DNA of 64,000 nt from Bacteroidia bacterium (GTDB lineage Bacteria; Bacteroidota; Bacteroidia; UKL13-3). The stretch spans positions 1-64,000 of the forward strand of contig JALONP010000018.1 in assembly GCA_025454875.1 (NCBI GenBank), written 5' to 3'. Position numbers and translations under genes: made by a program. This document shows positions 50,519 to 59,752 of the stretch, in pieces (the stretch's first letter is position 1; each line of letters begins with the position of its first letter). The notes beneath the pieces were generated by a model that was not told the origin of the DNA, did no database searches, and saw nothing but the letters and a program-made list of their open reading frames with translations.

Positions 50519-52012
50519 ATGAGTTTATTCCGCAAAAAAAATTTAGCAGACATATTAGCACATGCAAATGATGAAGAAAAAGGATTGAAGCGTACCTTGG
50601 GCGCAGGTAACTTGGTTGCCTTGGGTATAGGAGCCATTATTGGAGCGGGCCTTTTTGTGCGCACGGCAGCAGCTGCAGGTCAAGCAGCTGGTCCTGCAGT
50701 AACCATCTCGTTCATAATTGCAGCAATTGGCTGTGCCTTTGCAGGACTTTGTTATGCAGAGTTTGCCGCTATGATTCCTATTGCCGGAAGTGCCTATGCA
50801 TATAGTTACGTAACCATGGGTGAGTTAATTGCATGGATAATTGGTTGGGCTTTGATAATGGAGTATGCTTTGGGTGCAGCCACCGTTAGCATTGCTTGGA
50901 GCGAGTATTTAAACCAGTTGTTAAATGGGGCAATTCCATATGAATGGTGTCATTCGCCATTTGAAAGTTATACAGATTCATTAGGGGTGTTTCACCAAGG
51001 TATTATTAATGCGCCCGCATTAATCATTTTACTTTTGCTTACCTTATTATTGATTAAGGGAACACAGGAGTCGGCAATGGTTAATGCAATCATTGTATTT
51101 ATCAAGGTTGCCATTGTGGTATTGTTTATTGCGTTGGGTTGGCAGTACATTAGGCCAGAAAACCATACGCCTTATTTGATTCCAGACGGAACAGCCCCAG
51201 TACTTGACAATGCAGGTAAAGTGATTGCCGATTATTCGGGTTGGAACAAACACGGTTGGGGAGGTGTGTTAGGAGGAGCGGCCATTGTATTTTTCGCTTT
51301 TATTGGTTTTGATGCTGTAAGCACTGCAGCACAAGAAGCTAAGAATCCCAAACGTGACATGCCAATTGGTATTTTGGGCTCGTTGGTTGTTTGTACGATT
51401 TTATACATTTTGTTCGGACATGTATTAACTGGTGTCGCAAATTGGCAAGAGTTTGTTGATCCTGAGAAAGGAAGGGAAGCTTCAGTGGCGTATGCAATTT
51501 CGACTTACATGGTTGATTACAGTTGGCTTGCCACAGCCGTTACAGTAGCAATTTTAGCAGGATTTAGTTCTGTTATTTTGGTAATGTTGATGGGGCAAAG
51601 CCGCGTTTTTTATTCAATGAGCAATGATGGGCTCATCCCCAAGGCTTTTGGAGAGTTGCATCCTAAGTTTAAAACTCCTTACAAAGCCAATTGGATTTTG
51701 TTTGTTTTTGTTGGGTTGTTTGCTGCATTTGTGCCAGGTCATGTTGCAGGCGATTTAACTAGCTTTGGGACATTGTTCGCGTTTGTGTTGGTGAGTATTG
51801 GGGTTTGGATTTTGAGGGTTAAATCTCCCGAGTTGGAGAGGCCATTTCGCACACCGTTTGCGCCAGTGGTTGCGGTTTTAGGTGCCGCAATTTGTACGCT
51901 CATGATTTTTGGGTTGGATAGTCATACGCTCACAGTAGCATTCGGTTGGATGGCAATAGGTATTCTAATTTATGTTTTGTACAGTAAAAAGCATAGTAAG
52001 CTTGGTAAATAA
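50519..52012 (+). CDS. APC-superfamily amino-acid permease
   Basis: The 497-residue protein has 12-14 membrane helices. LKRTLGAGNLVALGIGAIIG and AGLFVRTAAAAGQAAGPAVT are the unwound first helix with the GAIIGAG substrate loop. GYSYVTMGELIAWIIGWALI-type and FFAFIGFDAVSTAAQEAKNP follow. The KRTLG start and the length suit the cationic amino-acid transporter branch, but composition alone does not fix the substrate. Ornithine aminotransferase lies directly downstream, so arginine, lysine or ornithine uptake is a fair inference. Confidence 0.88.
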   Translation: MSLFRKKNLADILAHANDEEKGLKRTLGAGNLVALGIGAIIGAGLFVRTAAAAGQAAGPAVTISFIIAAIGCAFAGLCYAEFAAMIPIAGSAYAYSYVTMGELIAWIIGWALIMEYALGAATVSIAWSEYLNQLLNGAIPYEWCHSPFESYTDSLGVFHQGIINAPALIILLLLTLLLIKGTQESAMVNAIIVFIKVAIVVLFIALGWQYIRPENHTPYLIPDGTAPVLDNAGKVIADYSGWNKHGWGGVLGGAAIVFFAFIGFDAVSTAAQEAKNPKRDMPIGILGSLVVCTILYILFGHVLTGVANWQEFVDPEKGREASVAYAISTYMVDYSWLATAVTVAILAGFSSVILVMLMGQSRVFYSMSNDGLIPKAFGELHPKFKTPYKANWILFVFVGLFAAFVPGHVAGDLTSFGTLFAFVLVSIGVWILRVKSPELERPFRTPFAPVVAVLGAAICTLMIFGLDSHTLTVAFGWMAIGILIYVLYSKKHSKLGK

Positions 52013-52082
52013 TTAGTTGAATTGGCCCTTAAACCAGTTGTTTAAGCGCGCTACCTTGTATGCAGAACACCCATAATTTGTG

Positions 52083-52090
52083 TACATTTG
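52083..52090 (+). promoter_or_regulatory. -7 box 4 bases before the rocD ATG
   Basis: TACATTTG is a perfect TAnnTTTG. It lies 4 bases before the ATG at 52095 and no -33 box stands at the right distance. If real, the message would be nearly leaderless. Confidence 0.4.
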
Positions 52091-52094
52091 CCAG

Positions 52095-53342
52095 ATGAAA
52101 ATGGCAACACAACACAACACGACTGAGCATTATATTGAGTTAGAAGAAAAATTTGGAGCGCACAATTACCATCCTCTTCCTGTAGTAATAGCTAAAGGCA
52201 AGGGCATATTTGTTTGGGATGTTGAAGGCAAGCAGTACTTCGATTTTTTATCAGCTTACAGTGCGGTTAATCAAGGACATTGTCATCCGCGTATTATTGA
52301 TGCACTCACAAAGCAAGCGCAACAAATTACCTTAACTAGCAGGGCATTTCACAATAACTTATTAGGATCCTACGAACAATTTATCACAACGTATTTTGGT
52401 TTTGATAAAGTGCTGCCTATGAACACTGGAGTTGAGGGTGGTGAAACAGCAATCAAACTCGCCCGTAAATGGGGATACCTTAAAAAAGGAATACCAGCAA
52501 ATGAGGCGAAGATTGTGTTTGTAGAAGGGAATTTTTGGGGACGAACATTGGCTGCTATTTCATCATCAACTGATCCAAGCAGTACAAATGGATTTGGTCC
52601 GTTTATGCCAGGTTACAAACTGGTTCCTTACAACAACCTGCAAGCTTTGGAAGAGGCATTTCAAGATCCTACTGTGGCTGGTTTTATGTTTGAGCCAATT
52701 CAAGGCGAAGCAGGCGTAGTAGTTCCTGATGAGGGTTACTTAAAAGGAGTTCGTGAATTGTGTACCGCACATCATGTGTTAATGATTGCAGATGAGGTTC
52801 AAACTGGGTTGGGGCGCACTGGAAAACGGTTGGCTTGTGATCATGAAATGGTGAAGCCTGATATTTTAGTGCTCGGCAAAGCCTTATCTGGCGGTGTACT
52901 TCCTGTATCGGCTGTGTTATGCAACGATGAAATTATGTTATGTATCAAACCGGGTGAACACGGATCTACTTTTGGTGGTAATCCTCTGGCATGTGCAGTG
53001 GCCATGGAGGCGTTAAAGGTACTAACAGAAGAATCGCTTGCGGAAAATGCAGAAAAAATGGGTGTTTTGTTCCGAAACAGAATGAGCGCATTAATGGAAC
53101 AAACTTCCCTCATCACAGCAGTTAGAGGGAAGGGGTTACTGAATGCAATTGTAATTAAACCTTTTGGTGAAGGTAAAACTGCTTATGATGTTTGTTTGTT
53201 ACTTAAAGAGAATGGACTTTTAGCAAAACAAACTCACGGTGATATCATACGCTTTGCACCACCGTTGGTGATAACACAAACACAAATGGACCAAGCTTGC
53301 AGCATCATCGAACAAACAATACGTAGTATTCAATTAACATAA
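52095..53342 (+). CDS. rocD: Ornithine--oxo-acid aminotransferase
   Basis: The 415-residue protein converts ornithine and 2-oxoglutarate to glutamate-5-semialdehyde and glutamate. It shows [20 protein letters not shown] and [20 protein letters not shown], strong markers of ornithine aminotransferase. Others are [64 protein letters not shown] with the PLP Lys, and [11 protein letters not shown]. The ATG at 52095 is preferred to a TTG at 52080; the next ATG at 52101 is a third option. The aldehyde dehydrogenase that follows is a plausible next step. Confidence 0.94.
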   Translation: MKMATQHNTTEHYIELEEKFGAHNYHPLPVVIAKGKGIFVWDVEGKQYFDFLSAYSAVNQGHCHPRIIDALTKQAQQITLTSRAFHNNLLGSYEQFITTYFGFDKVLPMNTGVEGGETAIKLARKWGYLKKGIPANEAKIVFVEGNFWGRTLAAISSSTDPSSTNGFGPFMPGYKLVPYNNLQALEEAFQDPTVAGFMFEPIQGEAGVVVPDEGYLKGVRELCTAHHVLMIADEVQTGLGRTGKRLACDHEMVKPDILVLGKALSGGVLPVSAVLCNDEIMLCIKPGEHGSTFGGNPLACAVAMEALKVLTEESLAENAEKMGVLFRNRMSALMEQTSLITAVRGKGLLNAIVIKPFGEGKTAYDVCLLLKENGLLAKQTHGDIIRFAPPLVITQTQMDQACSIIEQTIRSIQLT

Positions 53343-53376
53343 GTGCTTTGCTCATTAGGATAAGTGATTCAACAAA

Positions 53377-54741
53377 ATGACCGAATTTATTTCGATTAAC
53401 CCTTACACCTTTACTGAACGAAAGCGTTTTGAGCCAATAACAGATTTGGCCTTAAACGAAGCAATTGCAAATGCCGAAACCACGCAACAAAGTTGGCGTA
53501 ACAAAACCATTGCCGAGCGTGCATCTTGTGTGGTAAATTTGGGTAAATTAATAGAACAACACCATGAACGCTTGGCAACTTTGGCTAGCTTGGAAATGGG
53601 TAAAACACTGGCTGAAGCCAAGCTGGAGGTGCTTAAATGCAAAACGGCTTGTGACTATTACGCAACCGAAACTGCGTCAATTTTGGAACCGCAATTGGTG
53701 AAACACACCGATGGACGCACCGTTCATATCTCCCACGAGCCATTAGGTGTGGTGCTGGGTATTTTTCCTTGGAACTTTCCATATTGGCAAATTGTTAGGA
53801 GTGCTATTCCAATCACGATGGCAGGGAATACAATGCTGGTAAAGCCAGCACCCAATACGCCCGAATGTGCACTCGCGTTGCAAGCCCTGTTTGATGAAGC
53901 AGGATTAGGTCATGCCATTCAAACGGTATTTGCTTCCCAGCAACAAGTTTCCCAAATATTGGCCGATTCGCGTATCGCAGCTTGTACGTTAACAGGTAGC
54001 GAAAGGGCTGGGTCTGCCGTTGCTGCGCAAGCTGGTAAGCATATCAAAAAATCAGTTCTTGAATTGGGTGGTAGTGATCCATTTATTGTGCTCGAAGATG
54101 CAGATTTACCATTGGTGCTTCAGCATGCTGTTTCGGCAAGGTTCCAAAACAATGGGCAAAGTTGCATTGCGGCCAAACGGTATATTGTTCATGCTACAAT
54201 TGCCAATCAATTTATTCATTTGCTAACCGAGGCACTAAAAAAATTAAAGGCGGGCGATCCACTCGATATTGAAACACAATTGGGGCCATTGGCTCGTATT
54301 GATTTGAAACAAAAACTCGAAGAGCAAGTAAATGAAACAATTCAACTTGGTGCAACTTTATTGTACCAAGGAGAAATGCTTAAAGATGTGCCCTGTTATT
54401 ATCCACCAACTATTTTATCCAATGTTTCGAAGCAATCACCAGCATATCAAGAAGAGTTGTTTGGCCCAGTATTGTCACTTTTTGTGGTTGATTCTGATGA
54501 AGCAGCCATTGCACTGGCTAACGACTCGGTTTATGGTTTAGGAGCCAGTGTTTGGACAACCAATAACCAAAGAGGGCAGTCTATTGCAAAGGCGTTGCAA
54601 GCAGGTCAGGTTTTTGTTAATGCAGTAACACGCTCGCATACGGCATTTCCATTTGGTGGTGTAAAAAAATCAGGTTATGGTCGTGAATTGGGGCCTGAGG
54701 GGTTGAAAGAGTTTTGTTATGTAAAAACAATTTGGAGCTAA
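53377..54741 (+). CDS. Aldehyde dehydrogenase, succinate-semialdehyde type
   Basis: The 454-residue NAD(P)-dependent enzyme has [66 protein letters not shown] (catalytic Glu), [11 protein letters not shown] (catalytic Cys) and [11 protein letters not shown]. The length and SCIAAKR form place it with the short succinate-semialdehyde-dehydrogenase-like branch. Its place 34 bases after rocD suggests it may handle a semialdehyde from amino-acid breakdown. It is shorter than the usual glutamate-semialdehyde (RocA) enzymes, so the match is not certain. Confidence 0.88.
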   Translation: MTEFISINPYTFTERKRFEPITDLALNEAIANAETTQQSWRNKTIAERASCVVNLGKLIEQHHERLATLASLEMGKTLAEAKLEVLKCKTACDYYATETASILEPQLVKHTDGRTVHISHEPLGVVLGIFPWNFPYWQIVRSAIPITMAGNTMLVKPAPNTPECALALQALFDEAGLGHAIQTVFASQQQVSQILADSRIAACTLTGSERAGSAVAAQAGKHIKKSVLELGGSDPFIVLEDADLPLVLQHAVSARFQNNGQSCIAAKRYIVHATIANQFIHLLTEALKKLKAGDPLDIETQLGPLARIDLKQKLEEQVNETIQLGATLLYQGEMLKDVPCYYPPTILSNVSKQSPAYQEELFGPVLSLFVVDSDEAAIALANDSVYGLGASVWTTNNQRGQSIAKALQAGQVFVNAVTRSHTAFPFGGVKKSGYGRELGPEGLKEFCYVKTIWS

Positions 54742-54747
54742 ATAATT

Positions 54748-54778
54748 GGCTATTTAACAAAACAAATAGCTTTATTTT
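54748..54778 (+). terminator. Probable terminator after the aldehyde dehydrogenase gene
   Basis: GCTATTT (54749-54755) pairs with AAATAGC (54764-54770) around an 8-base loop, followed by TTTATTTT. The stem is AT-rich and thus weak. Confidence 0.45.
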
Positions 54779-54821
54779 AAAATAAACATATATATTGCAC
54801 GATATAAGCTATTTGCTAATC

Positions 54822-55199
54822 ATGCGTGCTAAACTACAACTTTTGATTATTGACGATGAACACATTAACCGTGAGTTGTTAAGTGCCTACTTAAAAGATA
54901 CCTATACCTTGTTTTTTGCCTCAAAACTTAGTGAGGCCGAAGCGCTTATCAATACCAAAACTTTCAGTGCAATTATTACAGACATCAGGTTGGGTAACCA
55001 ATTTGACGGCATGCACTTGTTGTCGTTTATTAAATCATCAGCACATAACAGTAAAACGCCCGTGATTGCATATACAGCCTCTGATAATAGCATCAACGAT
55101 AAAAGTTATGTGGAAGAGGGATTTGATGGATACATTTCGAAACCATCACACAGAGCTCAGGTTCAACAAGTATTATCGAAGTTGGTACACTCAAACTAA
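54822..55199 (+). CDS. Single-domain response regulator
   Basis: The 125-residue receiver domain has LLIIDDEHINRELLSAYL (acidic pocket), the phosphorylation Asp in IITDIRLGNQFDG, VIAYTAS with the switch Thr, and GYISKPS with the conserved Lys-Pro. There is no output domain, so it acts through protein contact, like CheY or Spo0F-type proteins. No histidine kinase gene is near. The ATG at 54822 was chosen over a TTG at 54795. It converges with the next gene and overlaps it by 9 bases. Confidence 0.88.
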   Translation: MRAKLQLLIIDDEHINRELLSAYLKDTYTLFFASKLSEAEALINTKTFSAIITDIRLGNQFDGMHLLSFIKSSAHNSKTPVIAYTASDNSINDKSYVEEGFDGYISKPSHRAQVQQVLSKLVHSN

Positions 55200-55538
55200 G
55201 TCCCAAGGGTATTTGCCAAACCACAAATTCAAGTAAAAACAAAACAGAATGGCGATTGCAAACGTGAAGGCCAAAAGCACTCCTAAAAACCGACCAGCGG
55301 CATTTTTACCAGCATTCAAATAACGCTTGGTTAACTTTTCACTCCAATCATCTATCCATAAAAAACAAGGGTATAGTACAATCACCATAATACCCATGCC
55401 TAGTAAAGTAGCTTTTGGCGCTGAAGTAATGTGCTTATGAAGCAACAAAAAGTTGGTGATGCGATCTGTAATTAAATTAACGGTTAAGATTGAAATGATG
55501 AACACAAGTGTATTCACCCATTTTTTATAAGAAAACAT
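55191..55538 (-). CDS. Small membrane protein downstream of the double-AAA ATPase
   Basis: The 115-residue protein has three hydrophobic helices (WVNTLVFIISILTVNLI, LLGMGIMVIVLYPCFLWI and FLGVLLAFTFAIAILFCFYL) joined by short basic loops. I recognise no family. It starts 2 bases after the AAA ATPase stop, so the two are likely in one operon, and it may anchor that ATPase or its target at the inner membrane. This is inference from position. Confidence 0.65.
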   Translation of the reverse strand: MFSYKKWVNTLVFIISILTVNLITDRITNFLLLHKHITSAPKATLLGMGIMVIVLYPCFLWIDDWSEKLTKRYLNAGKNAAGRFLGVLLAFTFAIAILFCFYLNLWFGKYPWDLV

Positions 55539-55540
55539 GC

Positions 55541-58162
55541 TTAGTTATTGTTGTTTTGTTTAAAGCCAATCGATTTGGTTTCAGGAGTGGCATTATAATC
55601 AATGACAAATTCTTCTACATCTTCTAATTTTAATTCATGTATCATTTCAGTGGTACGCACACTCGCATCAAGTTTGGCCAAACGAAGGTGTTGGTTTTTG
55701 ATCGATTCTTCAATTACTTTTCGCACGTTTCGAGCGTTGCCAAAATATTTGTTTCGGGTTGCCGATAAAAATTCAAGGTACGCTTTGAGGTGGGCCGCTG
55801 CTTTTTCATCGGCCTTAATGCTGTTGCCAGCGAGCATCTTCACCGCTATATCAAAAAGTTGCGCTGATTGATAGTCATCAAAGTGGTAGGTCCTGTCGAA
55901 TCGGGAGTGCAAGCCAGGGTTAGACTCAAGGAAACGTTTCATGTTTTCGGTATAACCTGCAACAATAACTACAAACTCTCCTCTGTTATCTTCCATCCGT
56001 TTCAGAATGGTTTCAATTGCTTCTTTCCCAAAGTCGTTTTCACCACCTTCACTTAAGGCATAGGCTTCATCAATAAAGAGTACTCCGCCCATTGCTTTGT
56101 TTAATAGCTCGTTGGTTTTAATAGCTGTTTGTCCAACATATCCTCCAACTAAATCTTGGCGTTCACACTCTACTAAATTACCTCGTTCCAAGATGCCTAA
56201 GGCTTTGTAAATTTGAGCCAATAACCGTGCAACTGTTGTTTTTCCTGTTCCCGGATTACCAGTAAATACAGCATGTAAAGAAAAGCTTTGGCGAATATCT
56301 TTGCCAATCTCTTTGTAAAAACGAACCAACTTCACCAATTCATCTATTTCGGTTTTAATTGATTCGAGCCCAATCATGCCATGCAAGGTATTTAAGGCTG
56401 ATCTTAGCAATTCTTCGTCAATCGGAATGTCTGCAATACTGCGTGCATTCGGGTTAAATATTTTTTGAATATCAATCGCAGTAATGGTTGAAAGCTCGTC
56501 TTTGTTTAGGTCTACAGGGTTGGCATGTTGCATAATGCGTAAGCCCATATTCATTTTGCTTTCATCGATAAGGGTATTCACATACCGCGCATTGCCAAAG
56601 GTTTTATCACGTTCACGGTATGACTCTACCAACTTTTTGTAAAGCAATTCTTTGGCTTCAGGGTTAAATACAATCGAACGTTTATCGGCAGTGTATTCTG
56701 CTATGCGCATTAGATCTTGCGGGGTATAATCAGGAAAATCATAATGCATGGTAAACCTAGAACGCAGACCTGGATTTGATTCCAAGAAATTTTTCATTTC
56801 ATCAGGATAGCCTGCAACAATGATGGCTAAATCACCATCACCATCACTCATTTCTTTCAATAAAATTTCGATTGCCTCTTTCCCAAAATCTTTTGAGTCG
56901 TCATTTTTACGTGCTAAAGCATAGGCTTCATCAATAAACAAAATTCCGCCTCGTGCCTTTTTAATGGCTTCTTTTGTTTTTGGTGCAGTTTGTCCGATGT
57001 ATTCCGCAACCAAATCAGATCGGTCAGCTTCAACAACATGACCTTTTGAAAGCAAGCCTAGTTCATGGTAGATTTTACCCAACATTTTTGCCACTGTCGT
57101 TTTGCCAGTTCCGGGGTTGCCTGTGAATACCGCATGCAGGTTGATTTTGTCTGTATCATCAAACCCTTTTTCTTTACGCAGTTTTAAAAAATTTAGGTAG
57201 GTGGTGTATTCCTTTACCTTCATTTTGATAGAGTCGAGGCCAATTAACTCATCAAGCTCTTTTAAAATGGTTTCATAGTTTTGTTCGGCCGCAGGTTTAT
57301 TGCTCCTTTCTGCTAATTTGTTTTTCGGTTTTGGTTGCACTTTAAGTGCATCTTTTTCTTCAATAAAAAGGTCACCTACTTCAAAAGGTACTGAAGCAAT
57401 AATTTGATCCATAAAAACAATATCGACAGAGTAAATATCATTACCCCAAGTACCCTTTTGGTCAGCACCCCACCCAATGCTGCATTCAAATCCATTTTCT
57501 GCAGTGTTTACTGGAAACAATTTATCAATGCTGCCTTTAAGTTGTCCACTATGGGTTCTAAAATTGAAAAAGAGTTCACAATTCCAATTTTCTCTTCTTT
57601 TCACCAAGTTTTCAGCTTGAATTTCAACCCATACATAACGAGTTTCTTTGCTGTTAAAAGCAGCCATGTACTTCCGTTCTTTTTTGGGAACATTCGCATC
57701 AGGCCCTTCATAAAGTTTAATGGTTTGTGTGGTAAAGTATGGATTTACTGTTTCGCTCACTATTCCTTGGTCTTCTATGTAAAATACCTTTTCGCAAACA
57801 AACACATTGTCAATCCATGCCTCCCAACGGTAAATACCTTGTTTCCAATATGACCCAGGTGTTTTTACGCCCCAGCCTTCCCGAACAAAAACAATGTTTT
57901 CGTCTTTTTTGATGGTTCGATCTGCGACCAAGCTGCATATTTCAGCACCGTCAATATGGTTTACGCATTTTACATTGATGCGCAGTTCCCAATCTTGTTC
58001 ATCAAATAGTTTGTTGAAGAACGAAAGCTCACAATAAATAAAGGTGCATTCTGATTCGTCATAAACCAGCCGGTATTTTTTTTCATTATTGGCGAGCCAT
58101 TCAGTAGAGCCAAATACTTTGAGGTCTCTGAATTTGTAGTTGGTGGGTTTTTCTTTAGCCAT
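55541..58162 (-). CDS. Double CbbX-type AAA+ ATPase with duplicated N-terminal domain
   Basis: This 873-residue protein has two full AAA modules of the CbxX/CfxQ (SpoVK) type. Module 1 has Walker A GNPGTGKTTVAKML at about 348 and Walker B GGILFIDEAYAL. Module 2 has Walker A GNPGTGKTTVARLL at about 635 and Walker B GGVLFIDEAYAL. Both have the EYIGQTA / GYVGQTA pore loop and an arginine-rich end (NPGLRSRF, NPGLHSRF). Residues 30-275 hold two similar domains, each ending GWG..., W..., Y, then VF and D (EGWGVKTPGSYWKQGIYRWE and IGWGADQKGTWGNDIYSVDI). CbbX proteins remodel other proteins; this one's client is unknown. The small membrane protein follows. Confidence 0.85.
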   Translation of the reverse strand: MAKEKPTNYKFRDLKVFGSTEWLANNEKKYRLVYDESECTFIYCELSFFNKLFDEQDWELRINVKCVNHIDGAEICSLVADRTIKKDENIVFVREGWGVKTPGSYWKQGIYRWEAWIDNVFVCEKVFYIEDQGIVSETVNPYFTTQTIKLYEGPDANVPKKERKYMAAFNSKETRYVWVEIQAENLVKRRENWNCELFFNFRTHSGQLKGSIDKLFPVNTAENGFECSIGWGADQKGTWGNDIYSVDIVFMDQIIASVPFEVGDLFIEEKDALKVQPKPKNKLAERSNKPAAEQNYETILKELDELIGLDSIKMKVKEYTTYLNFLKLRKEKGFDDTDKINLHAVFTGNPGTGKTTVAKMLGKIYHELGLLSKGHVVEADRSDLVAEYIGQTAPKTKEAIKKARGGILFIDEAYALARKNDDSKDFGKEAIEILLKEMSDGDGDLAIIVAGYPDEMKNFLESNPGLRSRFTMHYDFPDYTPQDLMRIAEYTADKRSIVFNPEAKELLYKKLVESYRERDKTFGNARYVNTLIDESKMNMGLRIMQHANPVDLNKDELSTITAIDIQKIFNPNARSIADIPIDEELLRSALNTLHGMIGLESIKTEIDELVKLVRFYKEIGKDIRQSFSLHAVFTGNPGTGKTTVARLLAQIYKALGILERGNLVECERQDLVGGYVGQTAIKTNELLNKAMGGVLFIDEAYALSEGGENDFGKEAIETILKRMEDNRGEFVVIVAGYTENMKRFLESNPGLHSRFDRTYHFDDYQSAQLFDIAVKMLAGNSIKADEKAAAHLKAYLEFLSATRNKYFGNARNVRKVIEESIKNQHLRLAKLDASVRTTEMIHELKLEDVEEFVIDYNATPETKSIGFKQNNNN

Positions 58163-58394
58163 GGCCTTAACTATTAAATGTGGTGCTTGTGTCGGACGCT
58201 AAGTTTTAGATTAGATTCCGCAAAAGAAATAAGGTTGAGTCAGCCAAGTGTAAAATTCATGTTGTCAGAAAAATACATTATTAACAACAATTGGTTTGGG
58301 TGACCTATTTTTATGTTTTTGAAAAAAAGGGGAGGTGCGGCTTGTGTTTTTGAGATTGATGGTTACATTTGCAGTCCTTTAAAGAAATTGCTAC
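58163..58394. other. Intergenic region upstream of the tRNA pair
   Basis: Apart from the tRNA promoter near its right end I see no gene or strong structure here. Confidence 0.6.
58342..58371 (+). promoter_or_regulatory. Promoter of the tRNA genes
   Basis: TTG at 58342-58344, a 19-base spacer, and a perfect TACATTTG at 58364-58371 match the consensus. The tRNA-Ser 5' end is 24 bases further on. Confidence 0.65.
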
Positions 58395-58484
58395 GGTGAG
58401 ATGGGTGAGAGGCTGAAACCACCGGTTTGCTAAACCGACATACGCTGTATAAGTGTATCGAGGGTTCGAATCCCTCTCTCACCG
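58395..58484 (+). tRNA. tRNA-Ser (anticodon GCT)
   Basis: The 90-base cloverleaf has acceptor arms GGTGAGA (58395-58401) and TCTCACC (58477-58483) with discriminator G. The anticodon loop TTGCTAA is closed by GGT and ACC stems, there is a long variable arm of the serine type, and the T loop is GTTCGAATC. The CCA end is not encoded. It reads AGC/AGU codons. Confidence 0.95.
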
Positions 58485-58536
58485 CAACCGGAGTATAAAA
58501 CAACTGCTTTAGCAACAGGTGTTCATATTCGAAAAT

Positions 58537-58583
58537 CGGGGTGTAGCGTATCCCGGATAGTTATTGGGATGGTATCTCGCCAC
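58537..58583 (+). pseudogene. Broken 5' fragment of tRNA-Pro interrupted by a palindrome
   Basis: CGGGGTGTAGCGTA (58537-58550) and TGGTATCTCGCCAC (58570-58583) repeat the first 30 or so bases of the intact tRNA-Pro at 58605, with one mismatch. Between them sits TCCCGGATAGTTATTGGGA (58551-58569), an imperfect palindrome in place of 3 bases. The rest of the tRNA is absent, so this copy cannot fold as a tRNA. Confidence 0.8.
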
Positions 58584-58604
58584 TGATAATTAAACAAACG
58601 CCAT

Positions 58605-58678
58605 CGGGGTGTAGCGTAGCCTGGTATCGCGCCACATTTGGGATGTGGAGGTCGTAGGTTCGAATCCTGCCACCCCGA
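58605..58678 (+). tRNA. tRNA-Pro (anticodon TGG)
   Basis: The acceptor arms are CGGGGTG (58605-58611) and CACCCCG (58671-58677), with discriminator A. The anticodon stem CCACA/TGTGG encloses TTTGGGA with anticodon TGG, and the T loop is GTTCGAATC. CCA is not encoded. It should read all CCN codons by wobble. It is probably transcribed with tRNA-Ser from the promoter at 58342. Confidence 0.95.
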
Positions 58679-58679
58679 C

Positions 58680-58713
58680 AAAAAAAGCCTAAAGTTAACT
58701 TTAGGCTTTTTTT
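58680..58713. terminator. Perfect 34-bp palindromic terminator
   Basis: A-run, AGCCTAAAGTT, then its exact complement and a T-run form a fully symmetric palindrome 2 bases after tRNA-Pro. It can end both the tRNA transcript and the convergent metF transcript. Confidence 0.92.
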
Positions 58714-58763
58714 ATGCTCGAAAACGTTTGTTACAATCAGCAAGGTAAGCGTGTGCCTTACAG

Positions 58764-59717
58764 TTAAAATACTTTTGACGCAATCGCTTTGGTAGCTTCG
58801 CTAAGACCCATAGTATAATAATGCAATACAGGTATTTTAGCTTGTTTTAATTCAATCGATTGTTGGATAGCCCATTCAATTCCAACTTGTTTAACGGCTT
58901 TATCATCTTTGCATTTTTCAACTTCGTTCACCAACGCTTCTGGAATATCAATATGAAAGATTTTAGGTAAAATGGTGAGTTGCTTTTTGGTTGTTAAAGG
59001 TTTGATGCCTGGAATAATTGGAACATTGATGCCTTGGTCTTTACATTTTTTCTCAAATTCAAAAAACTTTTCATTGTTAAAAAACATTTGAGTTACAATA
59101 TAATCGGCACCATTATCAATTTTTTGTTTTAACCAACGCATATCGCTTGCCATGTTGGGAGCTTCGAAGTGTTTTTCGGGGTATCCGCTTACACCTATAC
59201 AAAAATTAGATGCTGTTGCGTTACTTATTTCTTCATCGAGGTATACACCACTGTTCATGTTTTTTACTTGTTGCAATAGCTCAATTGAGGTTTTGTTTCC
59301 ATCAGGTTCTGGAGTAAAATGAGGTTCGTTTTTGATACTATCACCGCGCAATACCAATACGTTATCGATGCCTAAAAAGTTCAAATCTATCAGTGCGTTT
59401 TCAGTTTCTTCTTTGCTAAATCCTCCGCATATTAAATGAGGAACGGTATCAATTTTATACCGATTCATCAAAGCGGCACAAATGGCAACCGTGCCGGGGC
59501 GTTTGCGTGTGAACACTTTATCAAATCCTCCATCTTTGCGCTTTCGCAATACAAACTCTTCGCGGTGATATGTAACGTCAATAAATGCAGGTTTAAATTC
59601 CATTAACGGATCAATTCCATTAAAAATAGATTGGATGTCTTTGCCTTTTAAAGGGGGAAGAATTTCGATTGAAAATAAGGTGGAACTCGCTTGTTGAATA
59701 TGTTCTATAACTTTCAT
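58764..59717 (-). CDS. metF: 5,10-Methylenetetrahydrofolate reductase
   Basis: The 317-residue flavoprotein reduces methylene-THF to methyl-THF for methionine synthesis. It has FSIEILPPLKGKDIQSIF at the start, FIDVTYHREEF (with the Thr-Tyr-His site), VPHLICGGFSKEE, NVLVLRGD, FCIGVSGYPEKHFEAPNMAS and GADYIVTQMFFNNEKFFEF. There is a good promoter just upstream (59753-59782) and no SAM riboswitch. Confidence 0.95.
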   Translation of the reverse strand: MKVIEHIQQASSTLFSIEILPPLKGKDIQSIFNGIDPLMEFKPAFIDVTYHREEFVLRKRKDGGFDKVFTRKRPGTVAICAALMNRYKIDTVPHLICGGFSKEETENALIDLNFLGIDNVLVLRGDSIKNEPHFTPEPDGNKTSIELLQQVKNMNSGVYLDEEISNATASNFCIGVSGYPEKHFEAPNMASDMRWLKQKIDNGADYIVTQMFFNNEKFFEFEKKCKDQGINVPIIPGIKPLTTKKQLTILPKIFHIDIPEALVNEVEKCKDDKAVKQVGIEWAIQQSIELKQAKIPVLHYYTMGLSEATKAIASKVF

Positions 59718-59752
59718 TGTATCCTAGGTGCTTCGTTAATGTATACAGCACA

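Noticed and set aside
58561-58743. Open frame on the minus strand with GRIRTYDLHIPNVARYQ
   Set aside because: It is the antisense reading of tRNA-Pro, a well-known false protein.
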